From NCBI RefSeq assembly GCF_000735355.1, contig NZ_JMPI01000006.1, positions 62,001 through 126,000 on the forward strand: a stretch of DNA of 64,000 nucleotides. The letters are read 5' to 3'. Position numbers and translations under genes: made by a program. Below are positions 45,419 through 53,832 of this stretch, one piece after another. The DNA is from Buttiauxella agrestis ATCC 33320. Lineage in GTDB: Bacteria; Pseudomonadota; Gammaproteobacteria; Enterobacterales; Enterobacteriaceae. Under the pieces are notes generated by a model, which made no database searches, was not told the origin of the DNA, and was given only the letters and a program-made list of their open reading frames with translations. The first letter of the stretch is position 1. Each line of letters starts with the position of its first letter.

Positions 45419-46475
45419 GATGACGTTCCTTTTGCAGACGTTTGAGCAGTTCCAGTTCGGCCTGGAAATCGACGTAGTGCGGCAGTTTCAGGTGCGAGAC
45501 AAACCCGGCGGCTTCGACGTTATCAGCGTGGGCCAGCACGAACTCTTCGTCCTGCGCCGGGCCTGCTACCGTTTCATCGTAGTCCGGCGCTTGCAGCGCG
45601 CGGTCAACCAGCGCCATCGCCATCGCTTTGCGTTCGCTCATGCCGAACACCAGCCCGTAGCCGCGCGTGAAGTGCGGGTCTTCATTTTCGGGGGCGACAA
45701 AACCATTGACCATTTCGCACTCGGTAATCAGCAGTTCGCCGACGTTAAGTGCAAAACCCAGCTCTTCCGGCACAATTTCCATATCGACATAGCCACTGCG
45801 AATCTCTGCCGCAAACGGGTGATTGCGTCCGTAGCCGCGCTGCGTGGAATAGGCGAGGGCCAGCAAATAGCCTTCGTCGCCGCGCACCAGTTGTTGCAGG
45901 CGCGAGGAACGTGAACACGGGTAAACCGGCGGCTGGCGGGTGATATCGTCAGGTTTTTCGCCGTTATCTTCTTCGGCTTTCGCCAGCCCCTGTTTTGCCA
46001 GCAGGCTGAATACGTGCGGCGCGGGTTCGGCGTGGTCATCCGTGGTTTTAAGCTGTGGCGCTTCGCCGTTTGCCAACAAGGTGAAATCCAGCAGACGGTG
46101 GGTGTAATCGTAAGTTGGGCCGAGTAATTGCCCGCCCGGCACGTCTTTGTAGACCGCAGAAATTCGGCGCTCGATGCGCATCTCGGCAGTGTTCAGCGGC
46201 TCGCTCACCGCCAGGCGCGGCAGCGTGGTGCGATAAGCGCGCAGCAGAAAGATGGCTTCGACCATGTCGCCGCTGGCCTGTTTGATGGCGAGAGCGGCGA
46301 GTTCCCGGTCGGCAATACCGCCTTCGGTCATCACGCGATCCACCGCCAGGCCAAGCTGTTGCTCGATTTGCGCGACGCTCAGTTCGGCCAGGTTTTGGTT
46401 GCCACGACGATTGTGTTCCTGGAGTTGGTGGGCGGCGGCAATCGCCTTCTCGCCCCCTTTGACGGCGACGTACAT
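45411..46475 (-). CDS. phnI: PhnI, C-P lyase core subunit (ribose 1-phosphonate 5-triphosphate synthase)
   Basis: A 354-residue core subunit of C-P lyase that, with PhnG, H and L, displaces adenine from ATP by the phosphonate. [12 protein letters not shown] at the start, VDRVMTEGGIADRELAALA, ISAVYKDVPGGQLLGPTYDY and YPCSRSSRLQQL match E. coli PhnI closely. I place the start at ATG 46475, overlapping the phnH stop (TGATG), not at 46481. Intact and in the canonical order. Confidence 0.97.
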   Translation of the reverse strand: MYVAVKGGEKAIAAAHQLQEHNRRGNQNLAELSVAQIEQQLGLAVDRVMTEGGIADRELAALAIKQASGDMVEAIFLLRAYRTTLPRLAVSEPLNTAEMRIERRISAVYKDVPGGQLLGPTYDYTHRLLDFTLLANGEAPQLKTTDDHAEPAPHVFSLLAKQGLAKAEEDNGEKPDDITRQPPVYPCSRSSRLQQLVRGDEGYLLALAYSTQRGYGRNHPFAAEIRSGYVDMEIVPEELGFALNVGELLITECEMVNGFVAPENEDPHFTRGYGLVFGMSERKAMAMALVDRALQAPDYDETVAGPAQDEEFVLAHADNVEAAGFVSHLKLPHYVDFQAELELLKRLQKERHRD

Positions 46476-47059
46476 CAGCACACCTCCACATGAGTGGTGC
46501 GAGGGATCGCCAGCAGGCGGTCGCCGCAGGTGAGAATCAGGTCGATGCCCAGCGGGAACGGGTGCGGGCGTTCGGTGAGTTCGTGGATCACGCAGTCCGG
46601 CAGTTGTGGGGCAATCATGCGTTCTTCGCGAATACCCGCGCCGGTTAAGCGCAACATGCGGCCACCGCTCAGGCTCGGCACCTGCAAAATCAAAGTCGCG
46701 CTGGTGTCGGGGGCGACGTCGGTGCCTTGCGCCAGCGCGTTCAACTGCCCGGCGGTGATTTCTGCGTCGGCGACGGCAAACTGCGCGTGCTCAGGCGTCA
46801 GGGAAATGGGGGCATTTGTATGGAATCGGACATTTTGCAGCGTGACGTCATTGCTCAGAGCGTCGCTAATCCACACCGGAGTGTCGTTATCGGCAAGCGT
46901 CAGCAGCACGCTGGTGGAGGCGACATTCAGCGGTTTCCAGCCATGTTGCAGGGAATGCAGCGCGACGATTACGCCCGGCTCGCTCATCGCTTTTAGCAGG
47001 CGACGGAAGCTCTGTTGGGCGTCCTGCACGGGCAGGTTGAAAGCGGTCATCAGGGTCAT
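46475..47059 (-). CDS. phnH: PhnH, C-P lyase core subunit
   Basis: A 194-residue subunit of the (PhnGHIJ)2 core with the same length as in E. coli. It has no catalytic motif of its own; [20 protein letters not shown] and the C-terminal [24 protein letters not shown] identify it. It dimerises like a split pyridoxal-enzyme fold without cofactor. ATG 47059 overlaps the phnG stop by 4 bp. Role: structural and substrate-handling partner of PhnI in making the phosphonate triphosphate. Confidence 0.95.
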   Translation of the reverse strand: MTLMTAFNLPVQDAQQSFRRLLKAMSEPGVIVALHSLQHGWKPLNVASTSVLLTLADNDTPVWISDALSNDVTLQNVRFHTNAPISLTPEHAQFAVADAEITAGQLNALAQGTDVAPDTSATLILQVPSLSGGRMLRLTGAGIREERMIAPQLPDCVIHELTERPHPFPLGIDLILTCGDRLLAIPRTTHVEVC

Positions 47060-47517
47060 GCGTTATCTCCGCGAACCAGAGTGAAGAAGTCGACTCGGCT
47101 GCTGTTAATTTGGGTGCGGCGAGCAGCTAAACGCTGTTCGCGATTGGCGGCCAGAGGCGCAATAACAGTTTCTTGTAAAGTCTGGAATCGAACTTTTTCC
47201 TGCATTAGCGCGTCGATCACGGCACAGCGTTCGGCGTGGGCTTTGTCGCGCCCTAATAGGTAGCTGTAGCCGTAAGTCCCGTTGGCGAGCTGCACCACGG
47301 CGCGGGTGAGCGTGGCGTCACCGGCAAAAAAGCGTTGCCCGGTTGCGCCCATTCGCGCCTGAATTTGTGCAAGTCCGGTTTCGGCCTTGCGGATAACTTG
47401 ATATTCAGGGTTGAGATTTTGTTCTGCCCAAATGGCTGCCAACTCTTGCGGCAGGCTGTGGGCGAGCACGGCCATCCACTGCTGGCGCTGTGCGGTGTCA
47501 AAATGCGGTGCGTCCAT
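47056..47517 (-). CDS. phnG: PhnG, C-P lyase core subunit
   Basis: A 153-residue subunit of the C-P lyase core that packs against PhnI. Recognised by [40 protein letters not shown] and [25 protein letters not shown] (in part). Its ATG begins immediately after the phnF stop codon (TAAATG), so regulator and enzyme genes are translated together. Intact. Confidence 0.95.
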   Translation of the reverse strand: MDAPHFDTAQRQQWMAVLAHSLPQELAAIWAEQNLNPEYQVIRKAETGLAQIQARMGATGQRFFAGDATLTRAVVQLANGTYGYSYLLGRDKAHAERCAVIDALMQEKVRFQTLQETVIAPLAANREQRLAARRTQINSSRVDFFTLVRGDNA

Positions 47518-48243
47518 TTAGTGCTCCATGGTGAATTCAATCATGTCGGCGCGCGTCAGGCTGACGGAGTATTCCGCAGGCGAGGCGTCACCTTCATGGT
47601 GGTTGAGAGTGCGCACGCACAGCAGCGGAGACATATTCGGGATCTCCAGCAGGCGACTTTCTTTGGCCTGAGCGCGGCGTGCGCTGATGCGTGTTTGGGT
47701 GCGTGTGAGGTTGATACCGAGTTGGGTCTGAATCACGTCGTGCAGCGAACCGCTGGTGAACTGTTGCAGCGTGGGCCACCAGGCGAGTTCCGCAAAGTAA
47801 TGGTCTATCAGGCACACCGCGATACCGTTAACGCGGCGCAGTGTGCGCAGGTGAATAATGTTTTCGCCTTCGGTGACGCCGAGCGCGTCTGCCACACTAT
47901 TGGAGGCCGGGCGCAGCACCGCGAGTAAGCGCTCGCTGGTGGGGTGGCTTCCCTGGTCGAGCAGGTTCTGGCTAAAGCGGGCTTGCGAATTTAACGGGTA
48001 GTCGAACGGGCGCATCAGCACTAACACACCAATTCCCTGGCGGCGCTGCACCCAGCCTTTCTCAACTAACTGGTCGATGGCGCGGCGCAGAGTGTGGCGA
48101 TTCACTTCATAACGCGCTGCCAGTTGGCTTTCGGCGGGCAGGTAGTCGCCGCAGCGGTAGTTTTTACGCAGCTCCACTTCGAGCAGGGCGGCGATTTCCT
48201 GGTAACGCGTCGGGTAACTGGTCGGATGTCTGGATAAGTGCAT
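47518..48243 (-). CDS. phnF: PhnF, GntR/HutC-family regulator in the phn operon
   Basis: A 241-residue regulator: an N-terminal winged helix (YQEIAALLEVELRKNYRCGD, VNRHTLRRAIDQLVEKGWVQ) and a C-terminal UTRA ligand domain (NMSPLLCVRTLNHHEG). ATG 48243 gives MHLSRHPTSYPTRY, as in E. coli PhnF; upstream codons only read antisense-like sequence within the phnE end. It lies between phnE and phnG. In E. coli its role is not settled, since the operon mainly follows PhoB; a phosphonate-responsive repressor is the usual suggestion. Confidence 0.95.
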   Translation of the reverse strand: MHLSRHPTSYPTRYQEIAALLEVELRKNYRCGDYLPAESQLAARYEVNRHTLRRAIDQLVEKGWVQRRQGIGVLVLMRPFDYPLNSQARFSQNLLDQGSHPTSERLLAVLRPASNSVADALGVTEGENIIHLRTLRRVNGIAVCLIDHYFAELAWWPTLQQFTSGSLHDVIQTQLGINLTRTQTRISARRAQAKESRLLEIPNMSPLLCVRTLNHHEGDASPAEYSVSLTRADMIEFTMEH

Positions 48244-48259
48244 TTTCAACAAAGCCTCG

Positions 48260-49042
48260 TTAAATGAAATGCTTACGTAACCGTTGCGACATGAAATCCA
48301 ACAGGCTGACGGTGATGATGATGACAATCATCAGCGCGCAGGTTTGCTGGAACTGGAATCCACGAATCGCTTCCCAAAGTGTGACGCCAATCCCGCCTGC
48401 GCCCACCATGCCAACCACCGTTGCCGAACGGACGTTCGACTCAAAGCGATACAGCGAGTAGGAAATCAGCAGGGGCATCACCTGCGGCAGCACGCCGTAG
48501 ATAATTTCTTCAAGTTTGTTGGCACCGGTGGCGCGAATGCCTTCTACCGGGCCGGGTTCGATAGCTTCCACCGCTTCAGAAAGCAGTTTGGACAGCACGC
48601 CGGTGGTGTGAATAAACAGCGCTAAAACGCCAGCGAAAGGGCCGAGGCCAACGGCGACCACGAACAGCATGGCGAACACCATTTCGTTGATGGCGCGGCA
48701 GGCGTCCATCAGGCGGCGCATCGGCTGGTAAATCCACCATGGCACTAAATTGTCGGCGCACATCAGGCCGCAGGGAATGGAAAGCACGATGGACAGCGCG
48801 GTGCCCCAGACGGCGATTTGTAGCGTGACGCCCATTTCACCGAGGTATTGTTGCCACTGGCTGAAATCAGGCGGGAAGAAGTCGGCGGCGAAGGTCGCCA
48901 TGTTGCCCGCATCGCGGAACAGAGTCAGCGGAGCCATTTCCGCGCCTTGCCAGGAGGCAACGAGTACCGCTAACAAAATCGCCCAGCTCAGTAGCGAGAA
49001 CCAGCTACGTTTTGGTGCGGCGACCTGAATGGTTTGTTGCAT
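48260..49042 (-). CDS. phnE: PhnE, phosphonate ABC transporter permease (intact)
   Basis: A 260-residue inner-membrane permease with about six spans and the permease-ATPase contact loop [18 protein letters not shown]-like segment (here [20 protein letters not shown]). It imports phosphonates with PhnC and PhnD. E. coli K-12 carries an 8-bp duplication that inactivates phnE; no such frameshift is seen here, so the operon should be functional without reversion. ATG 49042 has GGAGCACC upstream. It is separated from phnD by a REP pair. Confidence 0.95.
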   Translation of the reverse strand: MQQTIQVAAPKRSWFSLLSWAILLAVLVASWQGAEMAPLTLFRDAGNMATFAADFFPPDFSQWQQYLGEMGVTLQIAVWGTALSIVLSIPCGLMCADNLVPWWIYQPMRRLMDACRAINEMVFAMLFVVAVGLGPFAGVLALFIHTTGVLSKLLSEAVEAIEPGPVEGIRATGANKLEEIIYGVLPQVMPLLISYSLYRFESNVRSATVVGMVGAGGIGVTLWEAIRGFQFQQTCALMIVIIITVSLLDFMSQRLRKHFI

Positions 49043-49075
49043 GGGGTGCTCCGTGTTTGGGTTTTGCTTAACACT

Positions 49076-49147
49076 GTCGGGTGACGCTGCGCTTACCCGA
49101 CCTACAAGCTCTGGGCCGTAGGGGGGATAAGCGAAGCGTCATCCACC
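49076..49147. repeat. REP pair between phnD and phnE
   Basis: Copies at 49076-49105 (GTCGGGTGACGCTGCGC...) and 49118-49147 (...GGATAAGCGAAGCGTCATCC). They fill the gap between the abundant binding-protein gene and the permease gene, a common site for message-stabilising REPs. Confidence 0.88.
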
Positions 49148-49153
49148 AACAAT

Positions 49154-50170
49154 TTACTGAACCGCTTTATTCACGTTGCTCATCGCAGACAGCGCGGCGG
49201 TCAAACGATCCAGGTCACTAAGCTGGTTTTGCAGGGCAGTGACTTTGGTGGTTTTTTCCGGCTCGGCTAACCCTTTGTTGTCCTTCACACCTTGCATCTG
49301 TTTAAACAGGGCGAGTTGGCGAATTGGCACCAGTTGCAGGTCGCTGGATGGGCGGAACGGCGCCCAGGTCAGGCCTTTGAGCACCGCAGCTTCTTCCGGC
49401 GTTTTGCCGTAAGTCATGAAGAAGTCATAGATTTTGTCTTTGGTGGCTTCGGAGAGGTTTTTACGCCACACGATCGGATCGCCTGGGATCAACGGAGATT
49501 TCCAGATGACTTTCAGATCTTTGAATTTCTCAGGGGCGGTTTGCTTCAAACGATCGAGGTTTTCAGTGTTGTTGGTCGCCACATCCACTTGTTTATTTGC
49601 CACCGCCAGCGCGTTGGTTTCGTGGTTGGCATTCACTGAGCGTTTGAATTCGTTCGGTGCCGCGTTGTTTTTGGCGAAAACGTAGTATCCAGGGACCAGA
49701 TAACCCGACGTAGAGTTAGGGTCGCCGTTGCCAAAAGTCAGCTCTTTACGTTTCGCTAACATGTCCTGCAGATTATTGATTGGGCTGTCTTTGTTAACGA
49801 TCAACACGCTCCAGTAACCCGGCGATCCATCTGCCGCGACCGTCTGAGCAAACACCTGGCCGTTGGCGCGATCCACCGCTTCCATGGCCGAAAGGTTGCC
49901 GTACCAGGCGATATCCACTTTGTTAAAACGCATCCCCTGAATGATCCCGGCGTAGTCCGGCGCGAAGAAAGCATTCACTTTCACGCCCAGTTTCTTCTCC
50001 ATATCCTTCAGGAACGGTTCCCACTGCGGTTTCAGGTTTTGCTGGGATTCGGTGGAGATAATGCCGAAGTTCAGGGACTTTTCTTGCTCATCCGCATGGG
50101 CTGCGTTGAACAGGGCGCTAACGCTCAGGAGGCTGGTAAAGGCGAGTGCTTTTACGGCTTTGTAGCTCAT
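49154..50170 (-). CDS. phnD: PhnD, periplasmic phosphonate-binding protein
   Basis: A 338-residue periplasmic protein with a cleaved signal peptide (KALAFTSLLSVSALFNAAHA). The mature part NFGIISTESQQNLKPQWEPFL, APDYAGIIQGMRFNKVDIAW and NPNSTSGYLVPGYYVF-like GNGDPNSTSGYLVPG is typical of PhnD, which binds 2-aminoethylphosphonate and other phosphonates with high affinity. The ATG has AAGGAA upstream. It follows phnC by 34 bp, and the REP pair after it may protect its message. Confidence 0.96.
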   Translation of the reverse strand: MSYKAVKALAFTSLLSVSALFNAAHADEQEKSLNFGIISTESQQNLKPQWEPFLKDMEKKLGVKVNAFFAPDYAGIIQGMRFNKVDIAWYGNLSAMEAVDRANGQVFAQTVAADGSPGYWSVLIVNKDSPINNLQDMLAKRKELTFGNGDPNSTSGYLVPGYYVFAKNNAAPNEFKRSVNANHETNALAVANKQVDVATNNTENLDRLKQTAPEKFKDLKVIWKSPLIPGDPIVWRKNLSEATKDKIYDFFMTYGKTPEEAAVLKGLTWAPFRPSSDLQLVPIRQLALFKQMQGVKDNKGLAEPEKTTKVTALQNQLSDLDRLTAALSAMSNVNKAVQ

Positions 50171-50204
50171 GGCTGACTATTCCTTGAAGTAGATAGCAAA
50201 GTGG

Positions 50205-50987
50205 TTAAGCAGCAACCGCATCAACGCGATTTATGCTGCGGTAAAGATTTCCCAGCCGTTCGTTGTCGAACGCCGAGCTGCTTCCGTCGTAAAAAACATG
50301 ACCCTGTCGCAGGGCGACAATGCGTTCGCAATAGCGCAGGGCGTAATCCACCTGATGCAGCGTCACGACTACGGTGATGCCGTCCAGACGGTTAATGTCG
50401 TGCAGCGTTTCCATCACGATGCGTGCGGATTCCGGGTCGAGTGAGGCAATCGGTTCATCGGCCAGAATCACTTTCGCCTGCTGCATCAGCGCCCGGGCAA
50501 TCGCCACGCGCTGCTGTTGCCCACCGGACAGGGTGGAGACGCGTTGATACGCAAATTGCGCCATGCCGACGCGGGTCAGCGCCTGCAACGCACGTTGCTT
50601 TTGTTCGCGGGTAAACCAGTTAAAACAGGTGCGCCAGAACGGCGTGGCACCGAGCGCGCCAATCAGCACGTTTTCGAGTACTGTCAGGCGATTCACCAGG
50701 TTGAACTGCTGGAAGATGTAGCCGGTGTGAGCACGACTCTTGCGGATATCGCTTGCCAGGCGGCCTGCTTTTTGGACGGTGCGGCCAAGCAATTCAACAT
50801 GACAATCGGCTGATTTATCAGAAGTAATCAGGCCGCTTAGGTGACGTAAGAGAGTGGATTTGCCTGAACCAGACGGTCCCAGCAAAGCGACCATCTCACC
50901 TTCATTAACTTCCAAATCAACAGCATTTAATGCCTGATGCTGGTTGAAGGTTTTGCTCAGTTTGTTGACGCGAATAATAGTTTGCAT
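50205..50987 (-). CDS. phnC: PhnC, phosphonate ABC transporter ATPase
   Basis: A 260-residue ABC ATPase with Walker [15 protein letters not shown], signature [18 protein letters not shown] and Walker [16 protein letters not shown]. It energises PhnE. First gene of the fourteen-gene phnCDEFGHIJKLMNOP operon. AAGGAG precedes two possible starts, a GTG at 50990 and the ATG at 50987; spacing favours the ATG, which also gives MQTIIRVN as in E. coli. The upstream region is expected to bind PhoB under phosphate starvation. Confidence 0.96.
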   Translation of the reverse strand: MQTIIRVNKLSKTFNQHQALNAVDLEVNEGEMVALLGPSGSGKSTLLRHLSGLITSDKSADCHVELLGRTVQKAGRLASDIRKSRAHTGYIFQQFNLVNRLTVLENVLIGALGATPFWRTCFNWFTREQKQRALQALTRVGMAQFAYQRVSTLSGGQQQRVAIARALMQQAKVILADEPIASLDPESARIVMETLHDINRLDGITVVVTLHQVDYALRYCERIVALRQGHVFYDGSSSAFDNERLGNLYRSINRVDAVAA

Positions 50988-51028
50988 CACACGGCTCCTT
51001 AAAAAGTTGCCTCATGGTGCCGATGAAA

Positions 51029-51046
51029 TGTGACGATTTTGTTAAG
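51029..51046 (-). promoter_or_regulatory. Possible Pho box upstream of phnC
   Basis: On the phnC strand the 18 bases CTTAACAAAATCGTCACA have the 7-4-7 layout of a Pho box with a fair second half (CGTCACA against CTGTCAT) and a poor first half. PhoB control of phn operons is well established in E. coli; the exact site here is uncertain. Confidence 0.35.
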
Positions 51047-51177
51047 GATAAGTGTACATATGATGAAGAGTGAGTCTCAGCCTGGAAGTCATCAGGCTAA
51101 TCAACTATTTGTCGTATTGTTTAGCGTCTCGTTTTTGGCTTTGCTTACAGATACCCTCTGGCCTTGGGAATTCAGCA

Positions 51178-52392
51178 ATGAGCAAAAATATTATTTTTTG
51201 TGCCGATGGCACATGGAGCGCTCCTGGTGTTGAAGAACAAGCGGATGACGAAGCCGCGGCAAGTAATGTTTATCAGTTATTCGTTGATTTAAAAGGTGCT
51301 GTAGACCAGCAAAGTTTGCTACTGGCAAATGAACAAGAAAAGACGCTTACCGATAACAGCGGCAATGTGCTGCAAGTGGCCAAATATATTCATGGCATGG
51401 GCGATCCGCATAACGGCCTGGTAAAAAGCCTGGGCGGCGCATTTGGCGCGAGCCTGATCATCCCGATTATTCGCGGCTATACGTTTATTAGCCGCCACTG
51501 GCAGCCTGGCGACCGGATTTATATTGTCGGATTTAGCCACGGGGCTTATACCGCGCGAATGCTGGCAGAAATGATCGTCGATCGCGGCTTACTCAACCGC
51601 GACAGGCTGCATTTAAACGTGCGCAATAAAGAAGAGGCCTGGCGTTTTGGTTCGTCCATCTGGGCGCAATATCTGGCTCATGGGCCGGATATGAGCCCGA
51701 GTATTTTGGGCAGCGTATTGCGTGAGCTTCCTGGGTTTTTCTGCGACAGCGTTGATCCCACTTGTATTACGCGCCCGGCTTCCATTGAAGCGGTTGCGGT
51801 CTGGGAAACCGTCGGGCAGATGGGCATTCCTAAATATTTCAACGACAAACGTTACGATATTTTTCGCTTTCACAGTACAGAGCTGCATTCGCGGGTCAAA
51901 TACGGGCTACAGGCGATTGCAATAGATGAACAGCGCGTCGATTTAACCCCGGTGCTGTGGGATAACCGCGACCGTATTTTGCAGGTGATGTTTCCGGGGA
52001 TTCATCATGATGTGGGCGGTTATTACAGCGGCACTGATGAAGATCGCTGTTTGTCTAATGGCGCGTATTTGTGGATGCACGATGCGCTCGATGATTTGGG
52101 TATTCATTTGGCGCGGGGCGAAGTGGTGTCTGATGCGCTTGGCCCGATGCACTGCGAATGGTATCCGCCAACGCGCTATTTGCGCATTATGCCGCGCCAG
52201 CTTCCTGCCCCCGTTAGCTCGTCAATGATGGTGCATCAGTCGGTTATCGAGCGGCTTAATGGGGGAAAATCGTTGCTACAACAGTCGGCGGTAAGCGGGG
52301 AGTGGCAGACCGGGCCTTATGTTCCGCACCCATTGCTGGATTACCAGCATGCGGCAAACGTGATCCCCATTAATTGGGCGATTGCGCGGTAA
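51178..52392 (+). CDS. DUF2235 (Tle1-like) alpha/beta hydrolase
   Basis: A 404-residue protein with the DUF2235 start KNIIFCADGTWSAPG, a strand-helix with the nucleophile motif GFSHGAYTARMLAEMIV, and the C-terminal FPGIHHDVGGYY that carries the catalytic aspartate/histidine region. Related domains include T6SS phospholipase effectors of the Tle1 group, but many are housekeeping hydrolases. There is no signal peptide. I use the ATG at 51178; a longer frame from 51070 adds 36 unrelated residues. No T6SS gene or immunity gene is adjacent, and it sits alone between phnC and yjdN, so a secreted toxin role is not supported by context. E. coli K-12 has no gene here. Confidence 0.82.
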   Translation: MSKNIIFCADGTWSAPGVEEQADDEAAASNVYQLFVDLKGAVDQQSLLLANEQEKTLTDNSGNVLQVAKYIHGMGDPHNGLVKSLGGAFGASLIIPIIRGYTFISRHWQPGDRIYIVGFSHGAYTARMLAEMIVDRGLLNRDRLHLNVRNKEEAWRFGSSIWAQYLAHGPDMSPSILGSVLRELPGFFCDSVDPTCITRPASIEAVAVWETVGQMGIPKYFNDKRYDIFRFHSTELHSRVKYGLQAIAIDEQRVDLTPVLWDNRDRILQVMFPGIHHDVGGYYSGTDEDRCLSNGAYLWMHDALDDLGIHLARGEVVSDALGPMHCEWYPPTRYLRIMPRQLPAPVSSSMMVHQSVIERLNGGKSLLQQSAVSGEWQTGPYVPHPLLDYQHAANVIPINWAIAR

Positions 52393-52417
52393 AAAGTGTT
52401 ACCCATGTGCCCGGTTT

Positions 52418-52483
52418 GTACCGCTAGCGTCATCCACCATTTTCGCCAGATTTGTCGGATGACGCTGCGCTTATCCGACCTAC
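52418..52483. repeat. REP element and truncated REP downstream of the DUF2235 gene
   Basis: A full copy at 52454-52483 (GTCGGATGACGCTGCGC...), preceded at 52418-52438 by a half copy that keeps only CGCTAGCGTCATCCACC. The half copy shows these elements decaying. Confidence 0.8.
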
Positions 52484-52505
52484 GTTTGGCATCAGGTCGA
52501 ACCGG

Positions 52506-52946
52506 TTACATCGGTTTTTCGACATTCACCATCCACGGAATACCGTATTTATCGGTCAACATGCCAAAGCCTTTCGCCCAGAAGGTTTCTCCGTACGGCA
52601 TGGTGATATCGCCTCCGGCAGAGAGGCTATCAAACCAGCGTTTGCCCTCGTCGACATCTTTGCTGGTAAGACTCAGCGCGTAACCCGTGTGTTTCACTTT
52701 ATCGGCGCACATATTGCCGTCACTCATCATCACTTCGCCGCCGCTAATACGTACATTGGCATGCATGATTTTATCGTCAGGCCAGTTAAATCCGCTGCCG
52801 CAACCCTCGGCGGTGTCGCTTGCTTCATCCTTCGGCATTTCGCCAAAAGTCATTTTAAACAGTAACTCAGCACCAACGGCTTGCTTGTAGAACTCGATAG
52901 CTTCTTCGCAGGTGCCGTCAAAAAAGATGTAGGGGCCAATAGACAT
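52506..52946 (-). CDS. yjdN: YjdN (PhnB), glyoxalase/bleomycin-resistance-fold protein
   Basis: A 146-residue cytosolic protein of the vicinal-oxygen-chelate fold (SIGPYIFFDGTCEEAIEFYK, FGEMPKDEASDTAEGCGSGF, GGEVMMSDGN). It matches E. coli YjdN, formerly PhnB, which is not required for phosphonate use and whose function is unknown. ATG 52946 has GAGGAATTAGACC upstream. It lies beside yjdM (PhnA), as in E. coli, though the two are separated by REPs. Confidence 0.93.
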   Translation of the reverse strand: MSIGPYIFFDGTCEEAIEFYKQAVGAELLFKMTFGEMPKDEASDTAEGCGSGFNWPDDKIMHANVRISGGEVMMSDGNMCADKVKHTGYALSLTSKDVDEGKRWFDSLSAGGDITMPYGETFWAKGFGMLTDKYGIPWMVNVEKPM

Positions 52947-53036
52947 GGTCTAATTCCTCATAGAGAGAGATTATTTTATGGACAGAACAAGTTTAGATGC
53001 GGGGCGCGGGGCTAGCCAGGCGGGGGGAGGGGGAAT

Positions 53037-53107
53037 GGTGGATGACGCTGCGCTTATCTACCCTACAACGACCCTTCGTAGGTCGGATAAGCGCAGCGTC
53101 ATCCGAC
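53037..53107. repeat. REP pair between yjdM and yjdN
   Basis: Copies at 53037-53066 (GGTGGATGACGCTGCGC...) and 53078-53107 (GTAGGTCGGATAAGCGCAGC...), opposite orientation, standard spacing of about 12 bp. Confidence 0.9.
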
Positions 53108-53113
53108 ACTAAG

Positions 53114-53449
53114 TTAGTTCTTTTTAACGAACTCAGACTTCAGCTTCATCGGGCCAAAACCATCAATCTTGCAATCAATGTTATGGTCGCCTTCAACCAG
53201 ACGGATCCCTTTGACTTTAGTACCAATCTTCAACATTGAAGAGCTGCCTTTAACCTTCAAATCTTTCACTACGGTGACGTTATCGCCGTCAGCCAGCAGA
53301 TTACCGTTGGCATCTTTAACAATCAGTTGGTCGCTGTCTTGCGCAGGTTCGGCATCATTCCATTCATGGGCACATTCCGGACAAATAAACATGCCGTTGT
53401 CTTCGTAGGTGTACTCGGAATTGCATTTCGGGCAGTGAGGGAGAGTCAT
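53114..53449 (-). CDS. yjdM: YjdM (PhnA), zinc-ribbon protein
   Basis: A 111-residue protein: an N-terminal zinc ribbon ([21 protein letters not shown]) and a C-terminal beta domain ([30 protein letters not shown]). It corresponds to E. coli YjdM/PhnA, not a phosphonoacetate hydrolase despite old names, and its function is unknown. ATG 53449 gives [10 protein letters not shown]; the frame opens further upstream but with no homology. It is read toward the REP pair and yjdN. Confidence 0.95.
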   Translation of the reverse strand: MTLPHCPKCNSEYTYEDNGMFICPECAHEWNDAEPAQDSDQLIVKDANGNLLADGDNVTVVKDLKVKGSSSMLKIGTKVKGIRLVEGDHNIDCKIDGFGPMKLKSEFVKKN

Positions 53450-53832
53450 AAATAATATCCTCAAAAATAGCGGCGTTCCGCCAAAAGTGGCACGATTATA
53501 CATTAAAACCCTGCTTTTGTCGGGACTACTGCTGTAATGATGAGTGCTTTCAGACATGCAGCAATAAGAAAGTGCTATTTTAAAACGTTATTTAATTTCC
53601 AAATTCGCGACGAAAATACAGAATTGGATTATCAAAATGCGTTATTGTATTCTTTTCCGAGTTATTCAACTGGCGACTCGTCCAGGTCTTTTCTATATGA
53701 AAAATTAGTCTTAATTATAATATTAACGAATAAATGATTTCCGCACGTAATTATAATTACCGGTACTGCATTTCCACAAAAATATAAAGACTTTTAAAAA
53801 TCCGCGTAATTTGATTTAAGTAAGGATTTTTT
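53450..53832. other. Intergenic region between yjdM and crfC
   Basis: About 380 bp, AT-rich in its right half, between divergent genes. It should hold both promoters. A short plus-strand frame at 53537-53737 has no ribosome site or recognisable product. I see no repeat or RNA gene. Confidence 0.5.

Noticed and set aside
53537-53737. Plus-strand open frame of 66 codons between yjdM and crfC
   Set aside because: No ribosome site and no family resemblance; it lies in a low-GC promoter region where chance frames are common.
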